Translations under genes and position numbers: made by a program
Notes under the pieces: generated by a model
The model's input: the letters and a program-made list of their open reading frames with translations, nothing else
What the model was told of the DNA's origin: nothing
Databases searched by the model: none
Shown: positions 27,179-39,437 of the stretch, piece by piece
How positions within the stretch are numbered: position 1 is the stretch's first letter
Layout of the letters: every line of letters starts with the position of its first letter
Source: Ruegeria arenilitoris
GTDB lineage: Bacteria; Pseudomonadota; Alphaproteobacteria; Rhodobacterales; Rhodobacteraceae
Direction: 5' to 3'
DNA length: 64,000 nt
Assembly: GCF_013031355.1 (NCBI RefSeq)
Contig: NZ_WPZO01000004.1
Location: forward strand, 346,463 to 410,462

Positions 27179-28084
27179 TCAGGCGACGAACACCCGGCTG
27201 GGATGCAATTCACCGGATTTATAGATGCCTACGGCGACCGCCTTGCCATCCAGCGAGGCCCAGGCTTCGTCACCGTATTCCACGTCCGAGGCCAGCACCA
27301 TGCCCGGGTTGCCATTGCGCAGGCGGGTGGCGCCTTCGGGAGTGCATTTCAGCTCGGGCAGGTCGGCGAGGCCGGTTTCCAGCGGATGCAGATACTCGTC
27401 CAGCGCAGTGGTCTTGGCCATCTCGTCGATCTGTTCGATAGACAGACCATCTTCTACCTCGAACGGGCCGGACCAGATGCGGCGCAGTTCCCGCACGTGG
27501 CCGTGGCATCCCAGTGCCGCGCCCAGGTCGCGTGCGATCGAGCGGACATAGCCGCCTTTGCCGCAGGTCATCTCCAGCACGACGTGGTCCTCGTCGGGGC
27601 GGTCGACCAGAATCAGCTCCTCGACCCAGAGAGGCCGGGCGGACAGTTCTACGTCCTCGCCATCGCGGGCCAGTTTATACGCGCGCTGCCCATCGATCTT
27701 CACGGCCGAAAACTTGGGCGGCACCTGCATAATGTCACCCAGAAACGGGGCCAAAGCCTGCTTGATATCGTCGTCCGAGGGGCGCGCATCGCTTTCCGCA
27801 ATCACCTCGCCCTCGGCATCGTCCGTGTTGGTGGCCTGCCCCAGACGAACAGTGAAGGTGTAAGCTTTCAACGCATCGGTGATGTAGGGAACGGTCTTGG
27901 TCGCCTCACCCAAAGCCACGGCCAGAACGCCGGTTGCTTCGGGGTCCAGCGTGCCTGCGTGGCCCGCTTTCTTGGCGTCCATCGCCCAACGCACCTTGTT
28001 GACCACGGCGGTCGAGGTCATGCCCGCAGGCTTGTCCACTACCAGCCAGCCGGAAATGTCGCGGCCCTTGCGTTTGCGTCCCAT
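27179..28084 (-). CDS. truB: tRNA pseudouridine(55) synthase
   Basis: This 301-residue enzyme has [26 protein letters not shown] at the N terminus, [25 protein letters not shown] with the catalytic Asp in TLDP, and a C-terminal PUA-like region ([23 protein letters not shown]). It isomerises U55 in the T loop of tRNAs. It belongs to the conserved rbfA-truB-rpsO group, here with one extra gene between rbfA and truB and two between truB and rpsO. Confidence 0.96.
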   Translation of the reverse strand: MGRKRKGRDISGWLVVDKPAGMTSTAVVNKVRWAMDAKKAGHAGTLDPEATGVLAVALGEATKTVPYITDALKAYTFTVRLGQATNTDDAEGEVIAESDARPSDDDIKQALAPFLGDIMQVPPKFSAVKIDGQRAYKLARDGEDVELSARPLWVEELILVDRPDEDHVVLEMTCGKGGYVRSIARDLGAALGCHGHVRELRRIWSGPFEVEDGLSIEQIDEMAKTTALDEYLHPLETGLADLPELKCTPEGATRLRNGNPGMVLASDVEYGDEAWASLDGKAVAVGIYKSGELHPSRVFVA

Positions 28085-28138
28085 GCTTCACCTAGATTCT
28101 TGCCGAGGCGCGCGAGTTAGCGGATCACCCTGCCGCTG

Positions 28139-28882
28139 TCAATTTGTGGGCACGTCTTCGACTACACCCACGATCGGCCCCAGCGAGAACCCAATATCGG
28201 AACGGTTGCTCGCCCGTTCGTACATCCGGGAAATATTGCCGTCGAGAAACAGCGCGTTCGGAGTTTTCAGAACATCCCGGAACAGGCTGCCGAATTCGTG
28301 AAAGGTGACATAGTCGTCCGAGATCGCAAAAACCGTGCGCGTGCCATCCGCGCTGGTTCCCACCCCGTTGCGCACATAGAGCGAGGTCGAATCGGGCAGG
28401 AAGCGCGGGTGCAATTCTCCGTCGATCACCAGCATCGGGCCGGATTGGGTGGCAAAGCGGCAGCCGGGCGTCTGGTCGAGATAGTCCAGCGTCTCAAACA
28501 CATCGGCGCGACCTTCCCGGATGCAGAACACGCCGTTGGGCAGCAGACCGAAATTGCCAGGGCCCGCATTCGGGATCACCCGCATCTGCTCCTGACCCTC
28601 TTCGACATAGTGGCCCACCGGAGAACGGTCGTCGTGATACATGCCAGCGTTCATTGCAAAGGCCAGCCGTTTGCCGCCGGGGGCCAGCGCCTCGTTCACC
28701 GAGGAGAAATGCCCAAGCAGATCGCCGTTTTCATCGTTCAGGAACAGGCGCAGGTCTTCGGAGGCGGCATCCACCTCGCAGATGGTGTACCGCTTGTCCT
28801 CATGGGTCAGCTTTTCACAGGTGACCGCAGAGGCTTGCGCCGCCCAAAGGACCGCGCCCAAAGTGGCCAATGCGCGGATCAC
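28139..28882 (-). CDS. Secreted phosphodiester glycosidase-like protein (DUF2233)
   Basis: This 247-residue protein has a signal peptide ([19 protein letters not shown]) and a DUF2233/NAGPA-like domain: [26 protein letters not shown], then [74 protein letters not shown] and [13 protein letters not shown]. Relatives include the human uncovering enzyme and bacterial exopolysaccharide proteins. The reaction here is inferred only at class level. It overlaps the end of rbfA by four bases, so it is expressed with a ribosome maturation factor, an odd pairing. Confidence 0.87.
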   Translation of the reverse strand: MIRALATLGAVLWAAQASAVTCEKLTHEDKRYTICEVDAASEDLRLFLNDENGDLLGHFSSVNEALAPGGKRLAFAMNAGMYHDDRSPVGHYVEEGQEQMRVIPNAGPGNFGLLPNGVFCIREGRADVFETLDYLDQTPGCRFATQSGPMLVIDGELHPRFLPDSTSLYVRNGVGTSADGTRTVFAISDDYVTFHEFGSLFRDVLKTPNALFLDGNISRMYERASNRSDIGFSLGPIVGVVEDVPTN

Positions 28883-29274
28883 TCGTCCAGATCGCGGCGC
28901 ACCGCGTCCTGTTCGAACATGCGGCGGGTGTCGTCCAGACGGTCAAACGTGTCATCCAGCCGGAACCGCAGATCGGGCGAGAATTTCAGGTTCAGTTTCT
29001 TGCCGATCACGCGCCGCAGCTCACCCTTGTTGCGGGCCAGCAGTTCGATCACGTCTTCCTGGCCCTGGCCACCCAATGGCAGCACATAGGCGGTGGCGAT
29101 TTTCAGATCGGGCGAGGTGCGCACCTCACCCACGGTGATCGACATGCGGTTCAGGTCAGGGTCGTGGACATCTCCGCGCGCCAGAACCTCAGACAGGGTG
29201 CGGCGGATGAGTTCGCCGACGCGCAGCTGTCGTTGGGACGGGCCGGGGCCATCGTGGAATTTGTTCTTTGCCAT
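28879..29274 (-). CDS. rbfA: 30S ribosome-binding factor A
   Basis: This 131-residue protein is the typical length and has [58 protein letters not shown], the KH-like fold of RbfA. It binds the 16S helix 1 region during late 30S maturation and is needed for cold adaptation. It is the first gene of the minus-strand translation cluster in this window and divergent from dapB. Confidence 0.95.
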   Translation of the reverse strand: MAKNKFHDGPGPSQRQLRVGELIRRTLSEVLARGDVHDPDLNRMSITVGEVRTSPDLKIATAYVLPLGGQGQEDVIELLARNKGELRRVIGKKLNLKFSPDLRFRLDDTFDRLDDTRRMFEQDAVRRDLDE

Positions 29275-29365
29275 TCCCCCGATCTAAGCGCAAAGCAGGG
29301 CTTTGCCAAGCGGGCGCGAACGGGTTAGGAGGCTTTGAGCCGACAAACGCGAAAGGACCAGCGCA

Positions 29366-30175
29366 ATGACCCATATTCCGGGGATCGTCATCACAGGGGC
29401 TTCGGGCCGTATGGGGCAGATGCTGATCAAGACCGTGACGGACAGCGATCAGGCGCGTCTGGTCGGTGTGGTCGAACGTGCAGGCCATGACTGGATCGGT
29501 CAGGACGTGGGCGAGGCGATGGGTGGTCAGGCACTGGGCGTCAAAGTCACCGATGACCCGCTGGAGGCGTTTGCGCAGGCGCAGGCGGTGATCGACTTCA
29601 CCGCGCCCGAGGCGACGCTGGAATTTGCCGCTCTGGCCGCGCAGGCGCGTTGCGTGCATGTAATCGGCACCACCGGCATGACGGATGAGCAGATCGCGGC
29701 GCTGGAGCCGGCCTCGCGCCACGCGGTGATCGTGCGGGCCGGAAACATGAGCCTTGGTGTCAACCTGCTGGTGCAACTGACCAAAAAGGTCGCCGCTGCG
29801 CTGGATGAGGATTTCGATATCGAGGTGATCGAAGGCCACCATCACCACAAGGTCGATGCGCCCTCGGGTACCGCGCTGATGCTGGGCGAGGCCGCTGCCG
29901 AGGGGCGCGGCGTCAATCTGGCGGACGTATCCGACCGCGGCCGCGATGGCATCACCGGCGCACGTCAACGCGGCAATATCGGCTTTCACGCCATTCGCGG
30001 TGGCGACATCGTGGGTGAACACGACGTGCTATTTGCGGCCCCCGGAGAACGCATCGTGCTGCGCCATCTGGCCACCGACCGCGCCATCTTTGCCCGCGGC
30101 GCGCTGAAAGCCGCGCTATGGGGGCAGGGCAAGGCGCCCGGTCAGTATGACATGGTGGATGTGCTGGGGCTTTAA
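29366..30175 (+). CDS. dapB: 4-hydroxy-tetrahydrodipicolinate reductase
   Basis: This 269-residue enzyme has the N-terminal NAD(P) motif [19 protein letters not shown], the [12 protein letters not shown] loop, [13 protein letters not shown], and the catalytic/substrate motif [16 protein letters not shown] with the His and Lys residues. It reduces hydroxy-tetrahydrodipicolinate in lysine and diaminopimelate synthesis. A GAAAGGAC ribosome site precedes the ATG. It is convergent with the AlaRS-like gene, leaving only six bases between the two stops. Confidence 0.97.
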   Translation: MTHIPGIVITGASGRMGQMLIKTVTDSDQARLVGVVERAGHDWIGQDVGEAMGGQALGVKVTDDPLEAFAQAQAVIDFTAPEATLEFAALAAQARCVHVIGTTGMTDEQIAALEPASRHAVIVRAGNMSLGVNLLVQLTKKVAAALDEDFDIEVIEGHHHHKVDAPSGTALMLGEAAAEGRGVNLADVSDRGRDGITGARQRGNIGFHAIRGGDIVGEHDVLFAAPGERIVLRHLATDRAIFARGALKAALWGQGKAPGQYDMVDVLGL

Positions 30176-30181
30176 GCCCCG

Positions 30182-31039
30182 TCACTTGAACGCAGTCAAT
30201 CCGGGCGGTTCTGCGCCGTCCTGTTCGACTTGTGCGAACAATGCGCCCAGCCGCTGATCCCATGCAGGGAACTGTGCTGTCACCGCATAGGTCAGGCGCT
30301 CGGCCCCGATGGAAATTCCTAACGGGGCTGCTTCACCACTAATCACGATCTCACCGATTTCGGTCCAGTTGTCCGTTGGGGGATAGGTCGTGGGTGCGGA
30401 TTCTTTCATATCGCCGAGGCGGTAATAGACGCCCATTGTCACGATGTAGTCTTCGCCAAACGGATCGGGAAAGAAAAAGCCTGAGGCATCGCGGGCCGCC
30501 AAGGCTTCGGCCTCGTCTCGCAGCAAGACTTTTTCCGCAAAAGGCAGGCCCATCTCGTCCAACACCGGGCGCATGTCGTCGGATTGCGGCACGCTGACAA
30601 AGGCGATGCGGGACGGGTCGAGGCCGAACCCTTCGGTCAATAGGCGCATCATCAGACGGGTCGTGGCCTGACCATCGGCATTTGCGGGGTGACAGCCGAC
30701 CTCGTGGAACAGGGGCAGCACGTCCGGGCGGTGTTGCTCGTCCACATCTGCTACCCGCGCCAAGGGCTGGATGACAAAGGCATTGGACGGCAGGGCGGAC
30801 TGATCGAAATCGTGCCGCAGCCCACCGTTATACTCTGCGTCCCCCGATACAATCGACAGCGGTTCGGATTCAGTGAACCCAAGCTCCGCGAATAACGCTT
30901 TCAGGCGCGTGATCGTCTCGCTAAAGCCCTGTTCGAACGCCTCATTCTGGTCTGCCGCCGCAAGCGAGACGCGCGGCAGCAGCGTTCCGACTGTTGCCGC
31001 GGTTCCCAACTGGACAACTTTACGTCTGTTCAGTCCCAT
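30182..31039 (-). CDS. Tat-exported protein resembling an alanyl-tRNA synthetase catalytic core
   Basis: This 285-residue protein begins with a twin-arginine signal (NRRKVVQLG at 4-12, hydrophobic stretch, cleavage near residue 28). The mature part aligns by eye along the class II AlaRS core. QPLARVADVDEQHRPDVLPLFHEVGCH (91-117) matches the QR-C-R-x-x-H-DL-NVG/HHTFFEML region. RLLTEGFGLDPSRIAFVSVPQSDD matches ELLT-x-GL-x-RLWVTVYESDD. WTEIGEIVIS (225-234) matches EIWNIVFMQ. GISIGAERLTYAV (241-253) matches the motif 3 TGMGLERL. The motif 2 arginine is not obvious and no tRNA-binding, editing or C-Ala domain is present, so it is unlikely to charge tRNA. The exported role is unknown. Confidence 0.7.
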   Translation of the reverse strand: MGLNRRKVVQLGTAATVGTLLPRVSLAAADQNEAFEQGFSETITRLKALFAELGFTESEPLSIVSGDAEYNGGLRHDFDQSALPSNAFVIQPLARVADVDEQHRPDVLPLFHEVGCHPANADGQATTRLMMRLLTEGFGLDPSRIAFVSVPQSDDMRPVLDEMGLPFAEKVLLRDEAEALAARDASGFFFPDPFGEDYIVTMGVYYRLGDMKESAPTTYPPTDNWTEIGEIVISGEAAPLGISIGAERLTYAVTAQFPAWDQRLGALFAQVEQDGAEPPGLTAFK

Positions 31040-31122
31040 CTGATGGCTCCCGTACCCTTTGGACGTGGGTCGAGCGTAACACAGATGTCGGCAGCAAGGG
31101 TTAAGGGATTCTGAAAGCGGTA

Positions 31123-31787
31123 TCAGAGGTCCCTGATCTTGTCCGCCCGCAACGGGCAGGCGAGGTAGACACCGAATTCCTTGCCGATATCCGCGCTGAC
31201 CCGCGCATGGACCGCGCCCTGACGGTCAAGGAAGCGCTGATTGTCCTCAACGGGGAAAATCCCCTCATGCCAGATGCCGGGATGGATATAGAGCCCGCGC
31301 GAGCCGTCGCACCAGAAGGCCACCACCTTGTCGGGGGTCAGGTTGTCCCCAGGCAAGGCAGCGGGGATGATGAAGGGCCTGTTGTCCAGCGGCCAGAACA
31401 TCTGCCCGCCATCGGGGTGATAGTTCATATGCCACAGCAAAACCTGATCGCGGGGTGCGGTCTGGCTTTCCGCCTGTGCCTGTTGCGGATCGGTGGACCA
31501 GCCCAGGACATAGTGGCCGTTCACCGCTTCGTTCCGGCCATAGAGCACATCGCCCTTCCACTCGCCGTGGAACGTGCCCTCGACCCAGCCGCCTTCGTCG
31601 CCAGTCCCTTCGTCAATGGGCCGCCAGCCTTGCTGCGGCCAGCGGGTGATTTCGATCTCGAAGGTTTCGGGGTCATCGACCAGACAGCCATAGCCCTTGA
31701 CCGATGCTTCGGTGGCGCGGATCAGCGGGACCTCGTGCCAAGGCAGCGAGGGTTTGGTGCTGGCTTCAAAAATGTATTCTGGAGCGT

Positions 31788-31791
<4 letters not shown>
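31123..31791 (-). CDS. Ureidoglycolate lyase (AllA)-like cupin in the tmp-type operon
   Basis: This 222-residue protein has the AllA beta-barrel features: FEIEITRWPQQGWRPI, FIIPAALPGDNLTPDKVVAFWCDGSRGLYIHPGIWHEGIFPV, with the conserved IHPG-WH segment near residues 166-172. Classic AllA (about 165 residues) splits ureidoglycolate in allantoin use, but no allantoin genes are nearby. Its ATG overlaps the stop of the HD oxygenase gene, so it is the third gene of the predicted phosphonate operon. A role on an alpha-hydroxy intermediate or by-product is possible but unproven. Confidence 0.78.
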
Positions 31792-33580
<1,789 letters not shown>

Positions 33581-33608
33581 TTATTGCTGCTGAGGCTTGG
33601 AAAAACTA

Positions 33609-34463
33609 ATGGCTAAGAAAAAGATCGGATTGCCGCCGCTGGACTGGTTGCGCGTGTTCGAAGCGGCCGGGCGGTTGGGTGGATTTTCCGCCGCCGCGAA
33701 GGAGTTCGGCCTGACGCAGGCAGCCGTCAGCCAGCGAATTGCAAATCTTGAAACGTGGCTGGGTCGCACGCTGTTCGTGCGCGAGGCGCGGGGCGTGTCG
33801 CTGACGGTCGAGGGCGAAAGCTATCTGCCGCTGGTTCAGGACAGTTTGCAGGCGTTGGAGCGCAACACCGAGGATCTGTTCGGCAAATCCCCGCGTGAGC
33901 TGCGTGTCGCGGGCCTGTCGTCCCATATCTATGCGCTGGTTCTGCCCTGCCTGCCCGTGTTTCTTGAGATGCGTCCCAAGGTGCAGGTCCTGACGGATTC
34001 CGTGGCACGCCGGTCTTCGCTGGATGAGGAAAAGACATGGCTGCAAATTCGTTACGGCCGTGGCACCTGGCCGGGGCGAGAGGCCGCCTTGATCGCGCAA
34101 GAGGTTCTGGTGCCGATGGCTGCGCCCGGCGTTGGGTGGGGTGCGCCTCTGGTTGATCAGCGTGGCGAACGTCCGGGATGGCGCGACTGGGCTGCGGCTG
34201 CGGGGATGGATGACCTGCCGCCCGCTCGGGTCAGCTTTGATTCAATGGGCCACGCGATTGCGGCGGCCCGGCAGGGGATGGGGGTGGTTCTGGGCTCGGT
34301 GCCGTTGGCGTCAGGGCAATTGCGCTGCGGGCAATTGTGCAGGCTGGACCTGCCGAAGCTGGAAACGCGCGAAGGCTATTGGCTGACCTGGCCCGAGGAT
34401 CGGGTGCGGTCAAAGAAACAGCGCGCGTTGATTGATGATTTTCTGCAGGCGCTGCGGGGGTGA
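33609..34463 (+). CDS. LysR-family regulator (GcvA-like) divergent from the tmp-type operon
   Basis: This is a 284-residue regulator. ATG 33609 is preferred over the TTG 12 bases earlier, which sits directly on the GAGG ribosome site. The HTH reads LPPLDWLRVFEAAGRLGGFSAAAKEFGLTQAAVSQRIANLETWLGRTLF, in the GcvA style. The effector domain is shorter and more divergent than usual (VARRSSLDEEKTWLQIRYGRGTWPG, HAIAAARQGMGVVLGSVPLA). A 97-bp spacer separates it from tmpA, so it is the likely operon regulator, possibly responding to the phosphonate or its betaine product. Confidence 0.88.
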   Translation: MAKKKIGLPPLDWLRVFEAAGRLGGFSAAAKEFGLTQAAVSQRIANLETWLGRTLFVREARGVSLTVEGESYLPLVQDSLQALERNTEDLFGKSPRELRVAGLSSHIYALVLPCLPVFLEMRPKVQVLTDSVARRSSLDEEKTWLQIRYGRGTWPGREAALIAQEVLVPMAAPGVGWGAPLVDQRGERPGWRDWAAAAGMDDLPPARVSFDSMGHAIAAARQGMGVVLGSVPLASGQLRCGQLCRLDLPKLETREGYWLTWPEDRVRSKKQRALIDDFLQALRG

Positions 34464-34466
34464 CGA

Positions 34467-34649
34467 TCAGAAGTCGATCGCGATGCCCTTCTTCTCCCAA
34501 TCGCCATAACGGGCCGGGTCGGGACCATCGCGCCCGCCCAACTCCTTGGGCATCTCTTTTGCCTCAGCCTCGGCCTTTTTGCGGCGCTCTTCGGCCTCGG
34601 CCAGCGCGCGTTGGGCGGCAGGGGGCAGGTCTTTGCGGTCGTCGCTCAT
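34467..34649 (-). CDS. DUF1674 / succinate dehydrogenase assembly factor 4-like protein
   Basis: This 60-residue protein ends KELGGRDGPDPARYGDWEKKGIAIDF, the hallmark of SDHAF4/DUF1674, after a charged helical N terminus (AQRALAEAEERRKKAEAEAKEMP). The family chaperones flavinylated SdhA before complex II assembly in mitochondria and related bacteria. No sdh genes are in this window. The stop is four bases from the LysR stop (convergent). Confidence 0.88.
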   Translation of the reverse strand: MSDDRKDLPPAAQRALAEAEERRKKAEAEAKEMPKELGGRDGPDPARYGDWEKKGIAIDF

Positions 34650-34738
34650 GACATCGGGTTCCTTTCCGTGCAGGGTCTTGATATACGCCCCCGTCCGCAG
34701 TTGGCAATGCGGGCGAGGGTCACATCAAAGGCGGTTCC

Positions 34739-35995
34739 ATGTCCGACAACGCAACAGCGGCGCGACGCAGCGCGATCTATCTGCTGGATCAGATTCTGGG
34801 GGAAGGCCGGTTGCTGTCCGAATGTCTGGCCGCAGGTGCGCTGGATAGGCTGGATCCCGAGGACCGTGCGCGGGCGCAGCGGCTGACGCTGGAAACCCTG
34901 CGCGGCCTCGAACGCGCCGACCGTCTGCTGGACAACCACCTGAACCGGACGCCCGCGCTGACCGTGCACAACGCCCTGCGCCTCGGCGCGGTCGAGCTGT
35001 GCCACGGAGAGGCTGCGCATGGTGTGGTCAATTCCATGGTCGAAATCGTCGGTCGGTCGCGTAAGCATGGCCGTCTCAAGGGCCTAGTGAACGCGGTGCT
35101 GCGCAAAGTGGCCGCGGAAGGGCCCGAGGCGTGGCCCAAGATGCGGGTGCCGCGTTTGCCGGAATGGCTGCGCGATCCGCTGATCATGGCGTGGGGTGCT
35201 GAGGCCATCGCGGGCATGGAGCAGGCCCATTTCGCCGGTGCACCGCTGGATATTACCGTAAAACCGGGCGCGAGTGGGCCAGGAGACGCCCTGCCGACCG
35301 GGTCGCTGCGGGTGCAGGATGCGGGGCAGGTCTCGACCTTGCCGGGGTTCAACGCAGGTGATTGGTGGGTGCAGGACGCGGCGGCGGCGTTGCCGGTGCA
35401 AGTATTGGCGCCGAAGGCGGGGGAAACCGTGCTGGACCTTTGCGCCGCGCCGGGGGGGAAGACTCTGCAACTGGCCGCAGCCGGGGCCAAAGTCACTGCG
35501 CTGGATATTTCGGACACGCGGCTGGAGCGGGTTCGCGAGAACCTCAAACGCACAGGTCTGAAAGCCAACGTCATTGCGGGCGACGCGTTGGAGCATCAGG
35601 GCCAGTACGACGCCATCCTGCTGGATGCGCCCTGTTCCGCCACCGGAACCATCCGCCGCCACCCGGACTTGCCCTTTGCCAAAGATGGATCGGAATTCGG
35701 CGGGCTGATCGAGCTGCAGGCGCAAATGCTGGCCCATGCCTGGACGCTGCTGAAACCCGGCGGGCGGCTGGTCTATTGCACCTGTTCCCTGCTGCCCGAT
35801 GAGGGCGAGGTTCAGATCGAAGAGGCGTTGGACCAGTATCCCGACATGGCAGTGGATCGCGATGCGCTTACTATCGCCGGGGTCGACCCGAGCTGGATCA
35901 CCGAGGAGGGCGGCCTGCGTCTGCGGCCCGACTATTGGGCGGATCGCGGCGGAATGGACGGGTTCTACATGGCCTGCCTGAACAAATCCGCCTGA
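34739..35995 (+). CDS. rsmB: RsmB/NOP-family 16S rRNA (cytosine-5) methyltransferase
   Basis: This 418-residue protein has an N-terminal NusB-like RNA-binding domain (ARRSAIYLLDQILGEGRLLSEC to about 130) and a SAM methyltransferase domain. VLDLCAAPGGKTLQLAAAGAKVTALDIS is motif I. DAPCSATGTIRRHPDLPF holds the first conserved Cys, and LVYCTCSLLPDEGE holds the catalytic Cys. This order matches RsmB, which methylates C967 in E. coli 16S rRNA, though paralogues are similar. It appears to be followed by the heparinase-like gene after 90 bp. Confidence 0.9.
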   Translation: MSDNATAARRSAIYLLDQILGEGRLLSECLAAGALDRLDPEDRARAQRLTLETLRGLERADRLLDNHLNRTPALTVHNALRLGAVELCHGEAAHGVVNSMVEIVGRSRKHGRLKGLVNAVLRKVAAEGPEAWPKMRVPRLPEWLRDPLIMAWGAEAIAGMEQAHFAGAPLDITVKPGASGPGDALPTGSLRVQDAGQVSTLPGFNAGDWWVQDAAAALPVQVLAPKAGETVLDLCAAPGGKTLQLAAAGAKVTALDISDTRLERVRENLKRTGLKANVIAGDALEHQGQYDAILLDAPCSATGTIRRHPDLPFAKDGSEFGGLIELQAQMLAHAWTLLKPGGRLVYCTCSLLPDEGEVQIEEALDQYPDMAVDRDALTIAGVDPSWITEEGGLRLRPDYWADRGGMDGFYMACLNKSA

Positions 35996-36085
35996 CACGA
36001 CGCTTTTCGGTGACTTGACGATCCGTGCGGTCTATCGTTGGGTCTCAAGCGCCAGCAGAGCGCAAGAGGCAGAGTAACGAGCGTC

Positions 36086-37825
36086 ATGTCAAACTCAGAT
36101 ACCATGACCAACCGATGGGCGCGGTTCCAGAACCGTCTCTATGCGCGGCTCAGCCAGCGGCGCAAGGCGGTCGGCGGGTTTGTGTCCGAGCCCGAGCCCC
36201 GAACTGTAGGGTCCTTCGCGCGCGGGCGGCAGCTGGTGGCGGGCAATCTGCTGTTTGCCGGATATCTGGTCGAGGCGCAGGATACCAACCTTTGGGATGT
36301 CACCGCGCCAAGCACCGGGTTTGACAATGAACGACACGGGTTTGCCTGGCTGGACGATCTGGCTGCGGTCGGCGACACGCGTGCCCGCGAAAAGGCGCAG
36401 CGCTGGGTCTGGGGCTGGATTGAGGCGCACGGTCGCGGGCAGGGGCCCGGATGGGCGCCCGATCTGACCGGCCGGCGGGCGATGCGCTGGATCAACCACG
36501 CGACGTTTCTGCTGCGCGGGATGGATGAGGCGCAGACCAAAGCCTTCTTCCACGCGTTGGCGCAGCAGACATGGTTCCTGTCCAAGCGCTGGCACGCTGC
36601 CACACCGGGGCTTCCCCGGTTCGAGGCATTGGCCGGGCTGGTACAGGCGGGGCTTGCCCTGAAAGGGTTGGAGCAGATGGCCGATCCGGCGCTGCGTGCG
36701 CTGGCCAAGGAATGTGAAAAACAGATCGACGCGCAGGGCGGTATTTCCACCCGCAACCCCGAAGAGCTGCTGGACGTGTTTACCCTGCTGTCCTGGACCT
36801 CGGCCGCGCTGGGCGATCTGGGGCGCGGGACACCGGCCGCGCAGGCCGATGCGATCAAGCGGATGGCGCCTACGCTGCGCAGCCTGCGCCATTCCGACGG
36901 TGCGCTGGCCCGGTTTCACGGTGGCGGGCGCGGGGTCGAAGGGCGGCTGGATCAGGCGCTGGCCCAAAGCGGTGTTCGACCGCAGCACGCGAATGGGCTG
37001 GCGATGGGGTTTTCCCGGCTCTATGCCGCGCGGACCAGCGTGATCGTGGATGCAGGCGTGCCACCCAAAGGGGCCGCGTCCCTGAATGCCCATGCCTCGA
37101 CCCTCGCGTTCGAGCTGACCTCGGGTCGGCGGCCCTTGATCGTGAATTGCGGCTCGGGCGAAAGCTTCGGATCGGAATGGCGGCGGGCAGGCCGCGCGAC
37201 GCCGTCGCATTCAACCCTGTGCCTGGATGGCTATTCCAGCGCCCGGTTGGCCCCGGCGGGGAATGGCGGCGAAAACGAGGCGCTGGTCGATGCACCGCAG
37301 GAAGTGCCGGTCGACTTCGAAGACGCGTTCGAGGGTTTGCGCTTTATGGTCGGGCATGACGGTTACACCAAGACCTTCGGCCTGACCCATGCCCGCACGT
37401 TCGAGCTGCGCTTTGACGGGCGCGAGCTTACGGGCGAGGATATTCTGCTGACTGCCACCGACAAGGCCAAGCGGCAGTTCGACAAGGCGATGGACGCCTC
37501 GGGCCTCAAGGGTATTCGCTATGACGTCCGGTTTCACCTGCATCCGGATGTGGATGCGGCTATCGATTTGGGCGGCGCGGCGGTGTCGATGGCGCTCAAA
37601 AGCGGTGAGATCTGGGTTTTCCGTCACGACGGCGTTGCAAAATTGACCGTCGAACCAAGCGTTTATCTTGAAAAAGGCCGATTAAAGCCCCGCGCGACAA
37701 AACAGATCGTTCTATCCGGGCGCGCAATGGAGTATGCGACCCGCATCCAGTGGACGTTGAGCAAGGCACAGGATACAGCCTATGCCGTGCGCGACCTGCA
37801 CCGGGACGAGCCCGAGTTTGACTGA
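36086..37825 (+). CDS. Heparinase II/III-like protein
   Basis: I choose ATG 36086 (about 579 residues); ATG 36104 and an upstream in-frame ATG at 36038 are alternatives. The N-terminal half is an alpha-toroid ([52 protein letters not shown]). The C-terminal half is the heparinase II/III beta domain ([65 protein letters not shown]). There is no signal peptide. Rhodobacteraceae commonly carry this gene beside RsmB and purH. True polysaccharide lyase activity is uncertain; a glycan-related role is inferred. Confidence 0.83.
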   Translation: MSNSDTMTNRWARFQNRLYARLSQRRKAVGGFVSEPEPRTVGSFARGRQLVAGNLLFAGYLVEAQDTNLWDVTAPSTGFDNERHGFAWLDDLAAVGDTRAREKAQRWVWGWIEAHGRGQGPGWAPDLTGRRAMRWINHATFLLRGMDEAQTKAFFHALAQQTWFLSKRWHAATPGLPRFEALAGLVQAGLALKGLEQMADPALRALAKECEKQIDAQGGISTRNPEELLDVFTLLSWTSAALGDLGRGTPAAQADAIKRMAPTLRSLRHSDGALARFHGGGRGVEGRLDQALAQSGVRPQHANGLAMGFSRLYAARTSVIVDAGVPPKGAASLNAHASTLAFELTSGRRPLIVNCGSGESFGSEWRRAGRATPSHSTLCLDGYSSARLAPAGNGGENEALVDAPQEVPVDFEDAFEGLRFMVGHDGYTKTFGLTHARTFELRFDGRELTGEDILLTATDKAKRQFDKAMDASGLKGIRYDVRFHLHPDVDAAIDLGGAAVSMALKSGEIWVFRHDGVAKLTVEPSVYLEKGRLKPRATKQIVLSGRAMEYATRIQWTLSKAQDTAYAVRDLHRDEPEFD

Positions 37826-37847
37826 CGCCAAAAGGACCTTTGGACCC

Positions 37848-39437
37848 ATGACCGACCTTCACCCCGTGCGCCGCGCGTTGCTTTCCGTATCCGACAAGAC
37901 CGGATTGATCGAACTGGGACAGGCGCTGTCCGAGCGCGGGGTCGAGCTGCTGTCGACCGGCGGCACCGCAAAGGCGCTGCGTGATGCCGGGCTTGCGGTT
38001 AAGGATGTCAGCGAAGTGACCGGCTTCCCCGAGATGATGGATGGCCGCGTGAAGACCCTGCATCCGATGGTGCATGGCGGTCTGCTGGCGCTGCGCGACA
38101 ACGACACCCACGTTGCCGCGATGACCGAGCATGGCATCGGCGCGATCGATCTGCTGGTGGTGAACCTCTACCCGTTCGAGGCGACGGTGGCCAAAGGCGC
38201 CGACTACGATGAATGCGTCGAGAATATCGACATCGGCGGTCCGGCGATGATCCGTGCAGCGGCCAAGAACCATGCGTTCGTCAACGTGGTTGTGGACGTT
38301 GAAGATTATGAAAAACTGCTGGGCGACATGGACCAGCACAACGGCGCAACCTGCCCGAAATTCCGCCGCAAGCTGGCGCAAAAGGCCTATGCCCGCACCG
38401 CCGCCTATGACACCGCCGTGTCCAACTGGCTGGCCGACGCGCTGGAGCTTGAGGCCCCGAAACGCCGCGCCTTTGCCGGCGAGCTGAAGCAGACCCTGCG
38501 CTATGGCGAGAACAGCCACCAGTCGGCGGCCTTTTACACCGATGGCACCAACCGCCCCGGCGTGGCGACCGCCGTGCAGCATCAGGGCAAGGAGCTGAGC
38601 TACAACAACATCAACGACACCGATGCGGCGTTTGAGCTGGTGGCCGAGTTCGACCCGGCACAAGGCGCGGCCTGTGCCATCATCAAACACGCCAACCCCT
38701 GCGGTGTGGCCAAAGGCGCGACTCTGTTGGAGGCCTACAAAGCCGCCTTCGACTGCGACCGTACCTCGGCCTTTGGTGGCATCGTGGCGCTGAACCAGCC
38801 GCTGGACGCTGAAACCGCGCAGGAAATCACCGGTATCTTCACCGAGGTCGTGATCGCCCCCGGCGCATCGGACGAGGCCAAGGCGATCTTTGCCGCCAAG
38901 AAAAACCTGCGCCTGCTGACCACCGAAGGTCTGCCGGATGTGACTGCAGGCGGCAAAACCGTGCGTCAGGTGGCCGGTGGCCTGCTGGTACAGGACAAGG
39001 ACAATGGCTTTGTCGGCATGGATGACCTGAAAGTGGTCACCAAGAAGGCCCCAACCGAGGAGCAGATGCTCGACCTGCTGTTTGCGTGGAAAGTGGCGAA
39101 GCACGTCAAGTCCAACGCCATCGTCTACGTCAAGGACGGTGCGACCGTGGGCGTGGGTGCGGGCCAGATGAGCCGCGTCGACTCGGCCCTGATCGCAGCC
39201 AAGAAAGCCGAACGCATGGCTGATACGCTGGGCTTGGCCCAACCGCTGACTATCGGTTCGGCCGTGGCATCGGACGCGTTCTTCCCCTTCCCCGACGGTC
39301 TGATGGAGGCCGCCGAGGCCGGTGCCACCTGCGTTATTCAACCCGGTGGCTCGATGCGTGATGATGAGGTGATCGCGGCAGCGGATGCGGCCGGTCTGGC
39401 CATGGTCTTCACCGGCATGCGCCATTTCCGTCACTGA
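37848..39437 (+). CDS. purH: Bifunctional AICAR formyltransferase / IMP cyclohydrolase
   Basis: The start is ATG 37848 after AAAGGAC. The 529-residue enzyme has the N-terminal IMP cyclohydrolase domain ([71 protein letters not shown]) and the C-terminal formyltransferase ([52 protein letters not shown]). It performs the last two steps of purine synthesis. The TGA shares one base with the lspA ATG, so translation is coupled. Confidence 0.97.
   Translation: MTDLHPVRRALLSVSDKTGLIELGQALSERGVELLSTGGTAKALRDAGLAVKDVSEVTGFPEMMDGRVKTLHPMVHGGLLALRDNDTHVAAMTEHGIGAIDLLVVNLYPFEATVAKGADYDECVENIDIGGPAMIRAAAKNHAFVNVVVDVEDYEKLLGDMDQHNGATCPKFRRKLAQKAYARTAAYDTAVSNWLADALELEAPKRRAFAGELKQTLRYGENSHQSAAFYTDGTNRPGVATAVQHQGKELSYNNINDTDAAFELVAEFDPAQGAACAIIKHANPCGVAKGATLLEAYKAAFDCDRTSAFGGIVALNQPLDAETAQEITGIFTEVVIAPGASDEAKAIFAAKKNLRLLTTEGLPDVTAGGKTVRQVAGGLLVQDKDNGFVGMDDLKVVTKKAPTEEQMLDLLFAWKVAKHVKSNAIVYVKDGATVGVGAGQMSRVDSALIAAKKAERMADTLGLAQPLTIGSAVASDAFFPFPDGLMEAAEAGATCVIQPGGSMRDDEVIAAADAAGLAMVFTGMRHFRH

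Noticed and set aside
26558..28120. 520-codon plus-strand frame across DUF1643 and truB
   Set aside because: Both genes underneath have clear family signatures on the minus strand; the long frame is a GC artefact.
37596..39434. 612-codon open frame on the minus strand opposite purH
   Set aside because: The purH frame has complete family motifs; the opposite frame has none.
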